Origin: a bacterium 1XD21-13
Lineage (GTDB): Bacteria; Bacillota; Clostridia; Lachnospirales; Lachnospiraceae
Reading direction: 5' to 3'
DNA length: 64,000 nucleotides
NCBI GenBank assembly: GCA_009917555.1
Contig: QZDX01000014.1
Coordinates: 1 to 64,000, forward strand
The notes under the pieces are model-generated. The model ran no database searches. It had not been told where the DNA came from and saw only the letters and a list, made by a program, of their open reading frames with translations. The position numbers and the translations under genes are program-made. Below are positions 51,971 to 59,881 of the stretch, piece after piece (positions within the stretch are counted from its first letter, which is position 1; every line of letters starts with the position of its first letter).

Positions 51971-53026
51971 ATGAAAAGAAGAGTATTGGCATTATTACTC
52001 GCAGCAACAATGACATTGAGCCTGGCAGCCTGCGGCTCCAAGGAGGAAGCACCTGCAGAGACACCGGCACAGACCGAGGCACCTGCAGAGAGCGAAGAGC
52101 CCGCAGAGGATGCGGAGGCACCTGCAGCCGCAGCCGGGGAGGAAATCAAGATCGGTGTTCTTCTGAAGCCGGAATCCAATGAGTACTGGTCCTCTATGAA
52201 GGCCGGACTCCTGGAGTGGGCCGAGGGTCAGGAAGGCGTTACCGTAGAGGTACTGTGTGCGGAGTCCGAGGATAACATCACAGGTCAGCTGGAGCAGCTG
52301 GAGAACATGATTTCCAAGGATTACGACGCTATCTGCGCCGCTCCCCTTTCCGCCTCCAACCTGGTTGAGGGCGTTGTAAAGGCTTGTGAGGCCGGCATCC
52401 CGGTTGTCAACATCGATGAGTCCATTGATGCGGACGCTGTTAAGGAAGCAGGCGGAAACATGGTTGGTATGTACACCACAGATAATATTCTGGTTGGCCA
52501 GAAGGGTGCTGAGTACATTACCGAGCAGATTGGTTCCGGTCAGGTAGCAATCATCGAGGGTACCGCAGGAAACGTAACATCTAACAACAGAACCAAGGGC
52601 GCAACGGACTACTTCAACGAGAAGGGTATTGAGGTAGTGGCAAGCCAGCCGGGTGACTGGGATCGTCTGACCTCCATCGATGTTGCCACAAACATTATGC
52701 AGGCCAACCCGGAAGTAAAAGCATTCTACTGCGCAAATGATACCATGGCTCTCGGTGTATATGAGGCAGTTGTAAATGCAGGCAAGCAGGATTCCATTAT
52801 CGTAGTTGGTACGGACGCTGTTGCAAATGCAAAGGAATCCGTAAAGAACGGCGAGATGGCAGCAACCGTAGGACAGGACAACGTTGGTATCGGTATCGCA
52901 TGCTGTGAGCTGGCTGTAAAGGCTGTAAAAGAGGGCTGGAAAGCAGATGCTTCCGCAGAGATGCCTGTTGAGTACATTGATTCCTTCCTGGTAACCAAGG
53001 ATAACGTGGATCAGTACCTGAACTAA
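51971..53026 (+). CDS. Sugar ABC transporter substrate-binding lipoprotein
   Basis: The 351-residue protein has a lipoprotein signal with lipobox LAAC (Cys21), an Ala/Glu/Pro-rich linker to about residue 55, and an RbsB-type Periplasmic_4 domain (EIKIGVLLKPESNEYWSSMK; YDAICAAPLSASNLV; VNIDESI; CANDTMALGVYEA; TVGQDNVGIG). It should capture a monosaccharide for the ATPase and permease that follow. GGAGG precedes the ATG. Confidence 0.93.
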   Translation: MKRRVLALLLAATMTLSLAACGSKEEAPAETPAQTEAPAESEEPAEDAEAPAAAAGEEIKIGVLLKPESNEYWSSMKAGLLEWAEGQEGVTVEVLCAESEDNITGQLEQLENMISKDYDAICAAPLSASNLVEGVVKACEAGIPVVNIDESIDADAVKEAGGNMVGMYTTDNILVGQKGAEYITEQIGSGQVAIIEGTAGNVTSNNRTKGATDYFNEKGIEVVASQPGDWDRLTSIDVATNIMQANPEVKAFYCANDTMALGVYEAVVNAGKQDSIIVVGTDAVANAKESVKNGEMAATVGQDNVGIGIACCELAVKAVKEGWKADASAEMPVEYIDSFLVTKDNVDQYLN

Positions 53027-53056
53027 TTGTTGAAATCAGAACAAGACAGACAAAGT

Positions 53057-53084
53057 GATTTCTGGGCCCCTGGGCCCAGAAATC
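53057..53084 (+). terminator. Attenuator hairpin between binding protein and ATPase genes
   Basis: GATTTCTGGGCCC (53057-53069) and GGGCCCAGAAATC (53072-53084) form a perfect 13-bp stem with a 2-base spacer, followed by CTTTAT. Such hairpins keep the binding protein expressed above the rest of the transporter, by partial termination or by stabilising the upstream RNA. Confidence 0.8.
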
Positions 53085-53106
53085 CTTTATAAAAGAGGGA
53101 ATGCGT

Positions 53107-54627
53107 ATGGAATATTTAGTGGAAATGAAAAATATGACCATGAAATTTCCCGGCGTAGTTGCGCTAAACAAAGTATCTTTTAACTTAAGGCCTGGAGAGG
53201 TTCATGTGCTTTTAGGGGAAAATGGTGCGGGGAAATCTACACTGGTTAAGATGCTCAGCGGAATCAACAAGCCCACGGAGGGAGAGATTGTTCTTGGGGG
53301 AAAGACCTATTCCAGCTTGACTCCAAGGGAATCCGCGGAAAATAAAATAGCAATTATTTATCAGGAGCTCAGTGTTGTGGATGAGCTTACCATAGCAGAA
53401 AATTTGTACGTAGGAAAGCTTCCATACAAAAAAATCGCAGGCTTAAAGCTTGTGGATTACAAGTATATGAATCAGGAAGCACAAAAATATATGGATGAAA
53501 TCGGCCTGAAAAAAAGTCCCTCGACTTTGGTTCAGGATATTTCTATTTCCGAAAAGCAGCAGGTGGAGATTGCCAAGGCTCTGGCTGCAAAGGCGCGAAT
53601 CATTATTATGGATGAGCCCACCTCCTCCCTTTCCATTGAGGAGACCGAGGAGCTGTTTCGTATCATCCGCAGATTAAAGGAAAATGGCATCGGCATTATC
53701 TATATTTCCCATAAGCTAAAGGAGATCAAGGAGATTGGAGATCGGGTAACGGTCTTGAAGGACGGCGGCTATGTGGACACCAAGGATGTGGCGGATCTGG
53801 AGGTGGAGGATCTGATTCCCATGATGGTAGGCCGAAAGATCACGGGCAATCATTTAGGCGACAGGGAGCAGATTGAAAAGGATAATGAAGTTATTTTTAA
53901 GGTGGAAAATTTAACCCGCAAGGATAAAACAGCCAGAAATATCAGCTTTGAAGTGAGAAAGGGCGAGATCCTGGGCTTTGGAGGACTGATTGGCGCGGGA
54001 CGCTCCGAGTGTATGGAGGGAATCTTCGGGGCAAAGCCAATCACCAGCGGGAAGATATATCTGCGCGGTAAGGAGCTTAAGATTACGGACACCTACAGCG
54101 CATTGAAGCAAGGAATCGCTATGGTGACGGAGAACCGGCGTGAGACCGGATTTTTCCAGAACTTTAATATCTGGAAGGAGACTTCTGTTACCACGAATCT
54201 GAAAAAATCCACTTTCGGAGGAATGACCGGGCTGTTAAACGAAAAGGCTGAGCGGGAAAAAGCTGAGGAAGAGGTAAAGGCTTTGAATACCAAGTGCTCC
54301 GGTGTGGATCAGATGACGGTGAATCTCTCCGGCGGCAACCAGCAGAAGGTTATCATCGGAAAATGGCTGGCAGTTGATTCGGATGTATTTATTTTTGACG
54401 AGCCGACCAAGGGAATCGATGTGGGAGCGAAATCGGAGATTTACAATATCATGCGGCAGATGGCAAATGCCGGGAAGGCTATTATTGTGGTGTCCTCGGA
54501 GATGCCGGAGCTTTTGAAGACCTGCGACCGTATCATCGTATTCCGAAATGGTGAGATTTCCGGAACGTTAAATAGTGAAGACGCAACTGAGGAAAAGATT
54601 ATGTATGCGGCAGTTGCAGTAGATTAA
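53107..54627 (+). CDS. Sugar ABC transporter ATPase, RbsA type
   Basis: The 506-residue protein has two fused ABC domains. The first has GENGAGKST, an unusual ISISEKQQVEIAKALA in place of the signature, and IIMDEPTSSLS; the second has a degenerate GLIGAGRSE Walker A, LSGGNQQKVIIGKWL and VFIFDEPTKGIDVG. This asymmetry is normal for ribose-type importers. ATG 53107 is preferred over 53101, with GAGGG 8 bases away. Confidence 0.93.
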   Translation: MEYLVEMKNMTMKFPGVVALNKVSFNLRPGEVHVLLGENGAGKSTLVKMLSGINKPTEGEIVLGGKTYSSLTPRESAENKIAIIYQELSVVDELTIAENLYVGKLPYKKIAGLKLVDYKYMNQEAQKYMDEIGLKKSPSTLVQDISISEKQQVEIAKALAAKARIIIMDEPTSSLSIEETEELFRIIRRLKENGIGIIYISHKLKEIKEIGDRVTVLKDGGYVDTKDVADLEVEDLIPMMVGRKITGNHLGDREQIEKDNEVIFKVENLTRKDKTARNISFEVRKGEILGFGGLIGAGRSECMEGIFGAKPITSGKIYLRGKELKITDTYSALKQGIAMVTENRRETGFFQNFNIWKETSVTTNLKKSTFGGMTGLLNEKAEREKAEEEVKALNTKCSGVDQMTVNLSGGNQQKVIIGKWLAVDSDVFIFDEPTKGIDVGAKSEIYNIMRQMANAGKAIIVVSSEMPELLKTCDRIIVFRNGEISGTLNSEDATEEKIMYAAVAVD

Positions 54628-54638
54628 GAGGTGAGAAA

Positions 54639-55586
54639 ATGACAAGAGCAAAATTTAAAAGTTTTTGGGATAAGTTTGGCACATTGAGTATCTTGATTTT
54701 AATTATGATCTGTCTGTCCATTGCATCGCCCAAATATTTTATGACCCTGGACAATATCAAACAGATTGGTCTGCAGAGTACGGTATACATACTTTTGGCA
54801 TTTGGCGAGTTCTTTGCGATTCTGCTGGCTGGAATTGACTTATCCGTAGGCTCTGTGGCCGCCCTGGTGGGCACCTTTATTGCCATGATGCTGAAGGCAA
54901 ATGTACCCGTACCGCTTGCAATCCTCATAGGACTTCTGATTTCCCTGGTGCTGGGAGCCGTAAATGGACTTTTGATCAATGCCCTGGATCTGCATCCCTT
55001 TGTGGTTACACTGGGAACCAACACGATCTTCCGCGGCGTGACCCTGGTTATTTCCAAGGGCTCCCCGATTTTTGGACTTCCGGCATCCTTTAAGGGAATT
55101 TCCGGATATGTGCTGGGCTTTCCGATTCCCTTTATCTTTGCGCTGGTGATGAGCGCCATTCTCATCTGGTTTACCAATCAGACAGTAGTGGCAAGAAATC
55201 TCTACGCCTTGGGTGGAAATAAGCAGGCGGCTTGGTATTCCGGTATTAATACCCGGAATTTTACCCTCTTTGCTCATATGCTGGCATCCTTCCTGGCCGG
55301 TGTGGCCGGCGTGATTATGACCTCCCGTGTGGGAGCTGCGGAGCCCACGGCAGGTGAGGGCTATGAAACCTATGCCATTGCCTCCTGTATCATTGGAGGA
55401 ACCTCTTTCTTCGGAGGAAAAGGAAAGATCTTCGGCGTGCTTTTGGGAGGCTTAACCATCGGCACCATTACCAACGGTTTGAACATTCTGAATGTATCCA
55501 GCTACTGGCAGAAGGTGGTTATGGGAGCCTTGATCATTGCCTCCGTTGCTCTGGAGAAGCTGGTAGGAAGCACCGTAAAGGATTAA
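54639..55586 (+). CDS. Sugar ABC transporter permease, RbsC type
   Basis: This 315-residue protein has about 8-10 membrane spans and the BPD_transp_2 family motifs: GIDLSVGSVAALVG, LNALD-like LLINALDLHPFVVTLGT, GGNKQAAWYSGIN, and IIGGTSFFGGKGKIFGVLLG. It completes the ABC importer together with the two genes before it. GAGGTG lies 7 bases before the ATG. Confidence 0.93.
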   Translation: MTRAKFKSFWDKFGTLSILILIMICLSIASPKYFMTLDNIKQIGLQSTVYILLAFGEFFAILLAGIDLSVGSVAALVGTFIAMMLKANVPVPLAILIGLLISLVLGAVNGLLINALDLHPFVVTLGTNTIFRGVTLVISKGSPIFGLPASFKGISGYVLGFPIPFIFALVMSAILIWFTNQTVVARNLYALGGNKQAAWYSGINTRNFTLFAHMLASFLAGVAGVIMTSRVGAAEPTAGEGYETYAIASCIIGGTSFFGGKGKIFGVLLGGLTIGTITNGLNILNVSSYWQKVVMGALIIASVALEKLVGSTVKD

Positions 55587-55638
55587 ACAATTTCAAGAAG
55601 AGATCTTTTCGTCTTCAGGGAATTGTCATATAATAAAG

Positions 55639-55691
55639 CTAGTGCTCCATCCGGCCAGTAATCACACTTTCAGCACCGGATGGAGCACTAG
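55639..55691 (+). promoter_or_regulatory. Perfect 16-bp hairpin before alsE
   Basis: CTAGTGCTCCATCCGG (55639-55654) and CCGGATGGAGCACTAG (55676-55691) are a perfect inverted repeat around 21 bases, with no T run. A TATAAT at 55629-55634 lies just upstream, with only a weak -35 (TTTTCG). It may be a 5' stabilising stem of a separate alsE-alsK-rpiB transcript, an attenuator, or an RNA processing site. Confidence 0.65.
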
Positions 55692-55712
55692 GGAAAAGGA
55701 GAAAAAAAGAAT

Positions 55713-56384
55713 ATGAAGTTTTCACCGTCTCTCATGTGTATGGACTTTCTCAATATGAGAGAGCAGTTTGAGGTTATGAACCGTCATGTGCCTCTGTACC
55801 ATGTGGACATTATGGATGGCCATTATTGCAAAAATATTACCTTGTCTCCGGATCTGGTGAAAACCTTTCGGAAGGTAACAGAGGTTCCCATGGACTGCCA
55901 TTTGATGACTACAAATCCGGGGGACTGGATTGAGCGGCTGGCACAGGCAGGTGCCGCGTACATCTCGCCTCATGCGGAAACCATCAACGGGGAGGCATTT
56001 CGGATTTTGAACCTGATTGAGAGCCTTGGCTGCAAAACCGGCCTTGTCTTAAATCCGGCCACACCTTTAAGCTTTGCGGAGCCATATCTGAACCGCATTG
56101 ATCTGCTTACCTTGATGACGGTGGATGTGGGCTTTGCGGGACAGGCATTTATCGATGAGGTTCTGGATAAGATTGCCCTTGCAAAAAAATGGCGGGAGGA
56201 AAAGGGATATCATTACGAGATCCAAATTGATGGTGCCTGCAATGTGAAGAGCTATAAAAAAGCCACGGAAGCCGGGGCAGATATCTTGATTGTAGGGTCT
56301 TCCGGGCTGTTTGGCCTTGACCCGGATCTGGAGCGGGCATTTGAAAAGCTGTATCAGGATTACGAGAATTGTATGAAGGAGTAA
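55713..56384 (+). CDS. alsE: D-allulose-6-phosphate 3-epimerase
   Basis: The 223-residue TIM-barrel belongs to the ribulose-phosphate 3-epimerase superfamily and matches the AlsE branch: FSPSLMCMDFLNMREQ, VDIMDGHYCKNITLSPDLV, DCHLMTTNPGDWI, AETINGEAFR, LMTVDVGFAGQAF, and EIQIDGACN. The metal ligands (His, Asp, His, Asp) and the catalytic Asp pair are in place. It converts D-allulose 6-phosphate to D-fructose 6-phosphate. It is followed by alsK and rpiB. AAAAGGAG lies upstream of the ATG. Confidence 0.92.
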   Translation: MKFSPSLMCMDFLNMREQFEVMNRHVPLYHVDIMDGHYCKNITLSPDLVKTFRKVTEVPMDCHLMTTNPGDWIERLAQAGAAYISPHAETINGEAFRILNLIESLGCKTGLVLNPATPLSFAEPYLNRIDLLTLMTVDVGFAGQAFIDEVLDKIALAKKWREEKGYHYEIQIDGACNVKSYKKATEAGADILIVGSSGLFGLDPDLERAFEKLYQDYENCMKE

Positions 56385-56395
56385 AGGGGATATCA

Positions 56396-57328
56396 ATGGA
56401 TAGATATGTTTTAGGTCTTGACATAGGGGGAACTCACACGCGCATTGGTTTGGTAGATGAGCGGTATGGACTGACAGATTTTGAAATCATAAAGACAAAG
56501 GAGCTGCAAAGGACCGGAAATACGGTGGACAGCTTTGTGGCAGTTCTGCGGGATTATTGGAAGAATCATGGCGCGGGACGAAAGATTGCTGCTGTCAGTG
56601 CGGGCTTTCCTTCTACCATTGATCGGGATCGAAAGACTGTCTTATCCACACCCAACATCAGCGAATTCAACAATATTGCCATTGTAGATCGGCTGGAACA
56701 GGAATTCAAGGTTCCGGCTTACATAGAGACCGATGTGAATATGCTGCTGCTCTTTGACATGATGGAGCACGGGATTCCGGATGAGGGGATCACCTGCGGA
56801 ATTTACTTTGGTACCGGTCTGGGCAATGCGGTAGCTATTGATGGAAAACTGCTGGTGGGAAAAACCGGGGCGGCTACGGAGCTGGGACACATTCCGGTGC
56901 GGGGAGTAAACGGAGCCTGCGGCTGCGGCAATACGAGCTGTATTGAGCTGATCGCTTCCGGCTATCACCTGCAGGACTTATGCGAAGAAAGATTTCCGGA
57001 TACGGAGATCGGAGAGATTTTCACAAAGCATGGTGATGCTCCGGAGATTCTTCAATTTATAGATGACTTGTCCCTGGCTGCGGCTGCGGAGATTAATATT
57101 TTAGATCCCAATTACATCATCCTCGGAGGCGGGCTGACCTCCATGCCGGACTTCCCCTTTGCACAGCTGGAGGCAGATATCTATCGATACGCTAGAAAGC
57201 CCTTCCCGGCGGAGGAGCTGAGCTATATTTATTCCCGGCAGGGACAGGAAAACGGAGTCATCGGGGCCGGAATATTGGGATTTCGGAAATTGCGGGAAAT
57301 AGAAAAAAGAGGAGACGATAAAAAATGA
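56396..57328 (+). CDS. alsK: ROK-family kinase, D-allose kinase-like
   Basis: The 310-residue protein has YVLGLDIGGTHTRIGLV, ETDVNMLLLFDMM, IYFGTGLGNAVAID, TELGHIPVRG and a zinc motif CGCGNTSCIEL. SAGFPSTIDRDRKTVLSTPN and LGGGLTSMPDFP are stretches shared with AlsK and not with glucokinases. It should phosphorylate D-allose or D-allulose at C6. ATG 56396, 6 bases after AAGGGG. It overlaps rpiB by 4 bases. Confidence 0.88.
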   Translation: MDRYVLGLDIGGTHTRIGLVDERYGLTDFEIIKTKELQRTGNTVDSFVAVLRDYWKNHGAGRKIAAVSAGFPSTIDRDRKTVLSTPNISEFNNIAIVDRLEQEFKVPAYIETDVNMLLLFDMMEHGIPDEGITCGIYFGTGLGNAVAIDGKLLVGKTGAATELGHIPVRGVNGACGCGNTSCIELIASGYHLQDLCEERFPDTEIGEIFTKHGDAPEILQFIDDLSLAAAAEINILDPNYIILGGGLTSMPDFPFAQLEADIYRYARKPFPAEELSYIYSRQGQENGVIGAGILGFRKLREIEKRGDDKK

Positions 57329-57789
57329 AAATAGGCTTTGGTTGCGATCACACAGCAGTGGAGCTAAAGCTGGCACTGATGGAGCATTTGCAAGAGCAGG
57401 GCCATGAGTGTGTGGATTACGGCACAAAGGAGGCAGGCGTAAGGATGGATTATCCTGTTATCGGAAAGCGGGTTGCCGAGGCTGTGACGAGTGGAGAGGT
57501 GGAAAAGGCTGTCCTTGTGTGCGGAACCGGCGTGGGAATTTCCCTTTCCGCCAATAAGGTTCCGGGTATCCGGGCCGCGGTGTGCAGCGAGCCCTATACG
57601 GCCCGCATGACCGTGCGGCACAACAACGCCAATATTCTCGCCGTAGGTGCCAGGGTGGTTGGTACGGAGCTTGCCAAGATGATTGCGGATGAGTTTTTCC
57701 AGGCAGAATATGAGGGCGGGCGCCATGAGGTCCGCGTGCAGATGCTGGCCGACATTGAACAGGAGTACTGTACGGGTATTCACCAATAA
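57325..57789 (+). CDS. rpiB: Ribose/allose-6-phosphate isomerase RpiB
   Basis: This 154-residue RpiB/LacAB-family enzyme shows IGFGCDHTAVELK, the DYGT motif, VLVCGTGVGISLSANK with the catalytic Cys, and the RHNNANILAVGARV stretch. RpiB of E. coli also works as allose-6-phosphate isomerase in the als system. With alsE and alsK it would take D-allose 6-phosphate to D-allulose 6-phosphate. Start overlaps the alsK stop (ATGA). Confidence 0.93.
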   Translation: MKIGFGCDHTAVELKLALMEHLQEQGHECVDYGTKEAGVRMDYPVIGKRVAEAVTSGEVEKAVLVCGTGVGISLSANKVPGIRAAVCSEPYTARMTVRHNNANILAVGARVVGTELAKMIADEFFQAEYEGGRHEVRVQMLADIEQEYCTGIHQ

Positions 57790-57832
57790 TCCGCATATTT
57801 TACTTTCAACAAAGAGAATAGAGATCAGAGAG

Positions 57833-57866
57833 AAGCCGTAGGATATAGAGATATGTTCTACGGTTT
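57833..57866 (+). terminator. Hairpin upstream of recombinase
   Basis: AAGCCGTAG (57833-57841) pairs with CTACGGTTT (57858-57866) with one G-T pair, followed by GCTTTGTTC. It may end the sugar operon or limit read-through into the recombinase. Confidence 0.5.
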
Positions 57867-57888
57867 GCTTTGTTCAGGGAGGGAAAGT

Positions 57889-59562
57889 ATGCGGATAGCA
57901 GTTTACAGCAGAAAATCAAAATGGACGGGAAAGGGAGAGAGTGTGGAAAACCAGCTGAGGATGTGTCGGGAGTACATTGAGAGCTTTGTGGAGGGAGGAA
58001 GGGAGGCGGAGATTTTTGAGTATGAGGATGAGGGCTTTTCCGGTAAAAATGGAAAGCGGCCCCAGTTCCAGCAGATGCTGAGGGACATGGAAGAACGGCA
58101 TTTTGACTACCTGGTATGCTATAAGCTGGATAGGCTGGGGAGAAATCTGGCGGACCTTGCCGCGCTGATGGAGGGGCTGGAACACAGGGGAACCTCCTTC
58201 ATCAGCATTAAAGAAAAATTTGATACCACCACCCCCATAGGAAAGGCTATGCTGTATTTTTCGGGGGTGTTGGCGCAGATGGAGCGGGAGCAGATAGCGG
58301 AGCGGGTCAGGGATAATATGCTGATGCTGGCCAGGAGTGGAAGATGGCTGGGAGGAAATACGCCTCTTGGATTTGAAGCAGAGAGCCTTGAGCGGGAGGA
58401 CGGGTCGGGGAGAAAGAGGATGTCCTACTATCTGGCTGCAAATCCCAGGGAGATAGGGCTGGTAAAATTTATATTTACCTATTTCCTGGAAAAGGGTTCC
58501 CTTACAAAGGTGACGGAATATCTTTGGGAGCATGATATCCGCACCAGAAGGGGCTGCGAATTTTACGTTATGGGAGTGCGCGATATCTTGACAAATCCGG
58601 TTTACTGTGCGGCAGACAGGGAGGCCTGCCAATACTTTTATGATCTGGGTTGCCAGGTTTGTGTGGATGAGGAGGAGCTGGATGGCAAAAACGGCTTCAT
58701 GAGCTATGGGAAAACCTCCTCCGGCATTTATAAAAACCAGGCAGCAGAGTATGGCTCCTGGATTATTTCTAAGGGAAGGCATGAGGCTGTCATATCCGGA
58801 AGGGATTATGTGAGGGTCCAGCGGCTGTTGGAGCACAACAAAGAGAAGGGGGAGAGCTTTCAGCTTCCAAGAAATGATATTGCCCTTTTATCCGGACTAC
58901 TTCAATGTACCTGCGGACATTTCATGCGGCCCAAGAAGTATCCGGCCTCCAGGGTAAATGAAAGAGGGGAGAAAACCTTTGCCTATTTATGTCCCTATAA
59001 GGATAAAACGCATGGGGAAAGCTGCCAGGTGAAAAATGTACATGGCAATACCATGGATGCGGCTGTTTCCGGCGAAATTTTAAAATTAGCACAATTGGAC
59101 GCAGGTATTATTCCCATGCTTGAAGAGTTAAGAAGAAAAATAAAAAATTCCTATCAGAAAGCAGCAACGGAAAAAGAGCTTCTTACCGGTGAGTATCATA
59201 AAAAGCAAGAACAGATTAAAGCTTTGATTGATTCCATTAAGAGGCTTGGAGCAGATGGTATATCGGTACAATATATCAATAAAGAGATCCAAAGGCTGGA
59301 TGAGGAATGTAAAAGGCTTCAAAGAAAAATCAGCAATATTGGAGAGGGGGAGGAAGGAAAGGCCGGGATGTGTGAGCAATTGGAGTATATCCAAAAGATA
59401 ATGACGGATTTTTCTAAGCTGTTTGAGGATCTGACAGTTTTGGAAAAGAGAGCGTATTTGAGGAAGGTAATAGAGAAGGTGATATGGGATGGGGAAACAG
59501 CACATATTTATGTTTCCACTGTGATACCATCGCATTACCACAGCCGCTTGGTCCAACGATAG
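57889..59562 (+). CDS. Large serine recombinase (island integrase)
   Basis: The 557-residue protein has an N-terminal resolvase domain (VYSRKS with catalytic Ser10; LVCYKLDRLGRNLADLAALM), a Recombinase domain (about 170-270), a zinc ribbon (LLQCTCGHFMRPKKY; CPYKDKTHGESC, about 340-390) and a coiled coil (about 410-490), ending LRKVIEKVIWDGETAHIYVS. ATG 57889 follows GGGAGGG by 5 bases. The gene runs through attR: codons after 550 (HSRLVQR and stop) are host DNA of the ABC ATPase antisense strand. In a circular island the frame continues instead through attP for 110 more codons to 43431. It is the only recombinase in the window and should integrate the island at GGTAA in the ATPase Walker A. 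Confidence 0.95.
   Translation: MRIAVYSRKSKWTGKGESVENQLRMCREYIESFVEGGREAEIFEYEDEGFSGKNGKRPQFQQMLRDMEERHFDYLVCYKLDRLGRNLADLAALMEGLEHRGTSFISIKEKFDTTTPIGKAMLYFSGVLAQMEREQIAERVRDNMLMLARSGRWLGGNTPLGFEAESLEREDGSGRKRMSYYLAANPREIGLVKFIFTYFLEKGSLTKVTEYLWEHDIRTRRGCEFYVMGVRDILTNPVYCAADREACQYFYDLGCQVCVDEEELDGKNGFMSYGKTSSGIYKNQAAEYGSWIISKGRHEAVISGRDYVRVQRLLEHNKEKGESFQLPRNDIALLSGLLQCTCGHFMRPKKYPASRVNERGEKTFAYLCPYKDKTHGESCQVKNVHGNTMDAAVSGEILKLAQLDAGIIPMLEELRRKIKNSYQKAATEKELLTGEYHKKQEQIKALIDSIKRLGADGISVQYINKEIQRLDEECKRLQRKISNIGEGEEGKAGMCEQLEYIQKIMTDFSKLFEDLTVLEKRAYLRKVIEKVIWDGETAHIYVSTVIPSHYHSRLVQR
59512..59545. other. attR: right island junction
   Basis: GTTTCCA, seven bases, ACCATCG (59512-59532) is the second attP arm, the inverted partner of 43099-43119. 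Then CA and the shared TTACC (59535-59539), followed by host ATPase sequence. The inferred crossover is at TT (59535-59536). Confidence 0.85.
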
Positions 59563-59674
59563 CCAGAAAGCTTCCGCTTTCCAGAGAAAAAGAGATGTCA
59601 GACAGGGCAAGGGTTTCGCCATTTACCTCATGGTAGGAATAACTGACGTGCGAAAGCTCCAATAATGGATTCAT
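59537..59674 (-). pseudogene. ABC ATPase, N-terminal part (split by island)
   Basis: On the minus strand, ATG 59674 (AGGAGG 7-8 bases upstream) opens 46 codons, MNPLLELSHVSYSYHEV to LAIVGPSGCG, that end in the middle of the Walker A motif at the island junction. The next codon reads Asn (AAT) instead of Lys (AAA), and the frame then runs antisense into the recombinase gene to a stop at 59414. The missing rest of the ATPase is at 42467-43096. This half retains the promoter and ribosome site of the original operon. Confidence 0.92.
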
Positions 59675-59770
59675 AAGCATGCCTCCTATTGTAATATATT
59701 GTTATTTTATGATATTGGGATCAAAAAGTGCTTTTCTGATGCAATTATGATACACTAATGATGTAAATTT

Positions 59771-59786
59771 TTAAGCAGAGCTTAAG
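59771..59786. promoter_or_regulatory. Possible response-regulator box
   Basis: TTAAG occurs at 59771-59775 and 59782-59786, 11 bp apart, within TTAAGCAGAGCTTAAG. Direct repeats with 11-bp phasing are bound by OmpR-type regulators, and the site lies about 95 bp before the regulator gene, so autoregulation is possible. Confidence 0.35.
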
Positions 59787-59881
59787 TTTTTACTCCTCTG
59801 CCTGGCAGCAGGCGGCAGAGGGAACAATCAAAAAATATCATAGACAGCATTGTGCTTTGACAGAAAGAGGAAGAGACAGAA

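Larger units (their letters stand above)
43097..59536 (+). mobile_element. Serine-recombinase genomic island with sugar catabolism cargo
   Basis: The 16,440-bp island interrupts an ABC ATPase gene at its Walker A codons. It carries LacI and DeoR regulators, a GRE/activase/ROK operon, a D-lyxose isomerase-DUF4432-ABC transporter operon, alsE-alsK-rpiB and a large serine recombinase at its right end. Removing it restores the ATPase frame exactly. Joining its ends gives a 48-bp attP with 21-bp inverted arms (16 of 21 identical) and a 6-bp spacer CATTAC. I see no conjugation, replication or phage structural genes, so it is either mobilised in trans or a compact integrative element. Confidence 0.9.

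Noticed and set aside
51940-52179. Ala/Ser-rich minus-strand frame
   Set aside because: It mirrors the Ala/Glu-rich linker of the binding lipoprotein.
50133-57789. Sulfoquinovose pathway (lyxose-isomerase-like SqvD plus GRE)
   Set aside because: No transaldolase, transketolase or sulfonate transporter genes are present, and alsE-alsK-rpiB give a better explanation.
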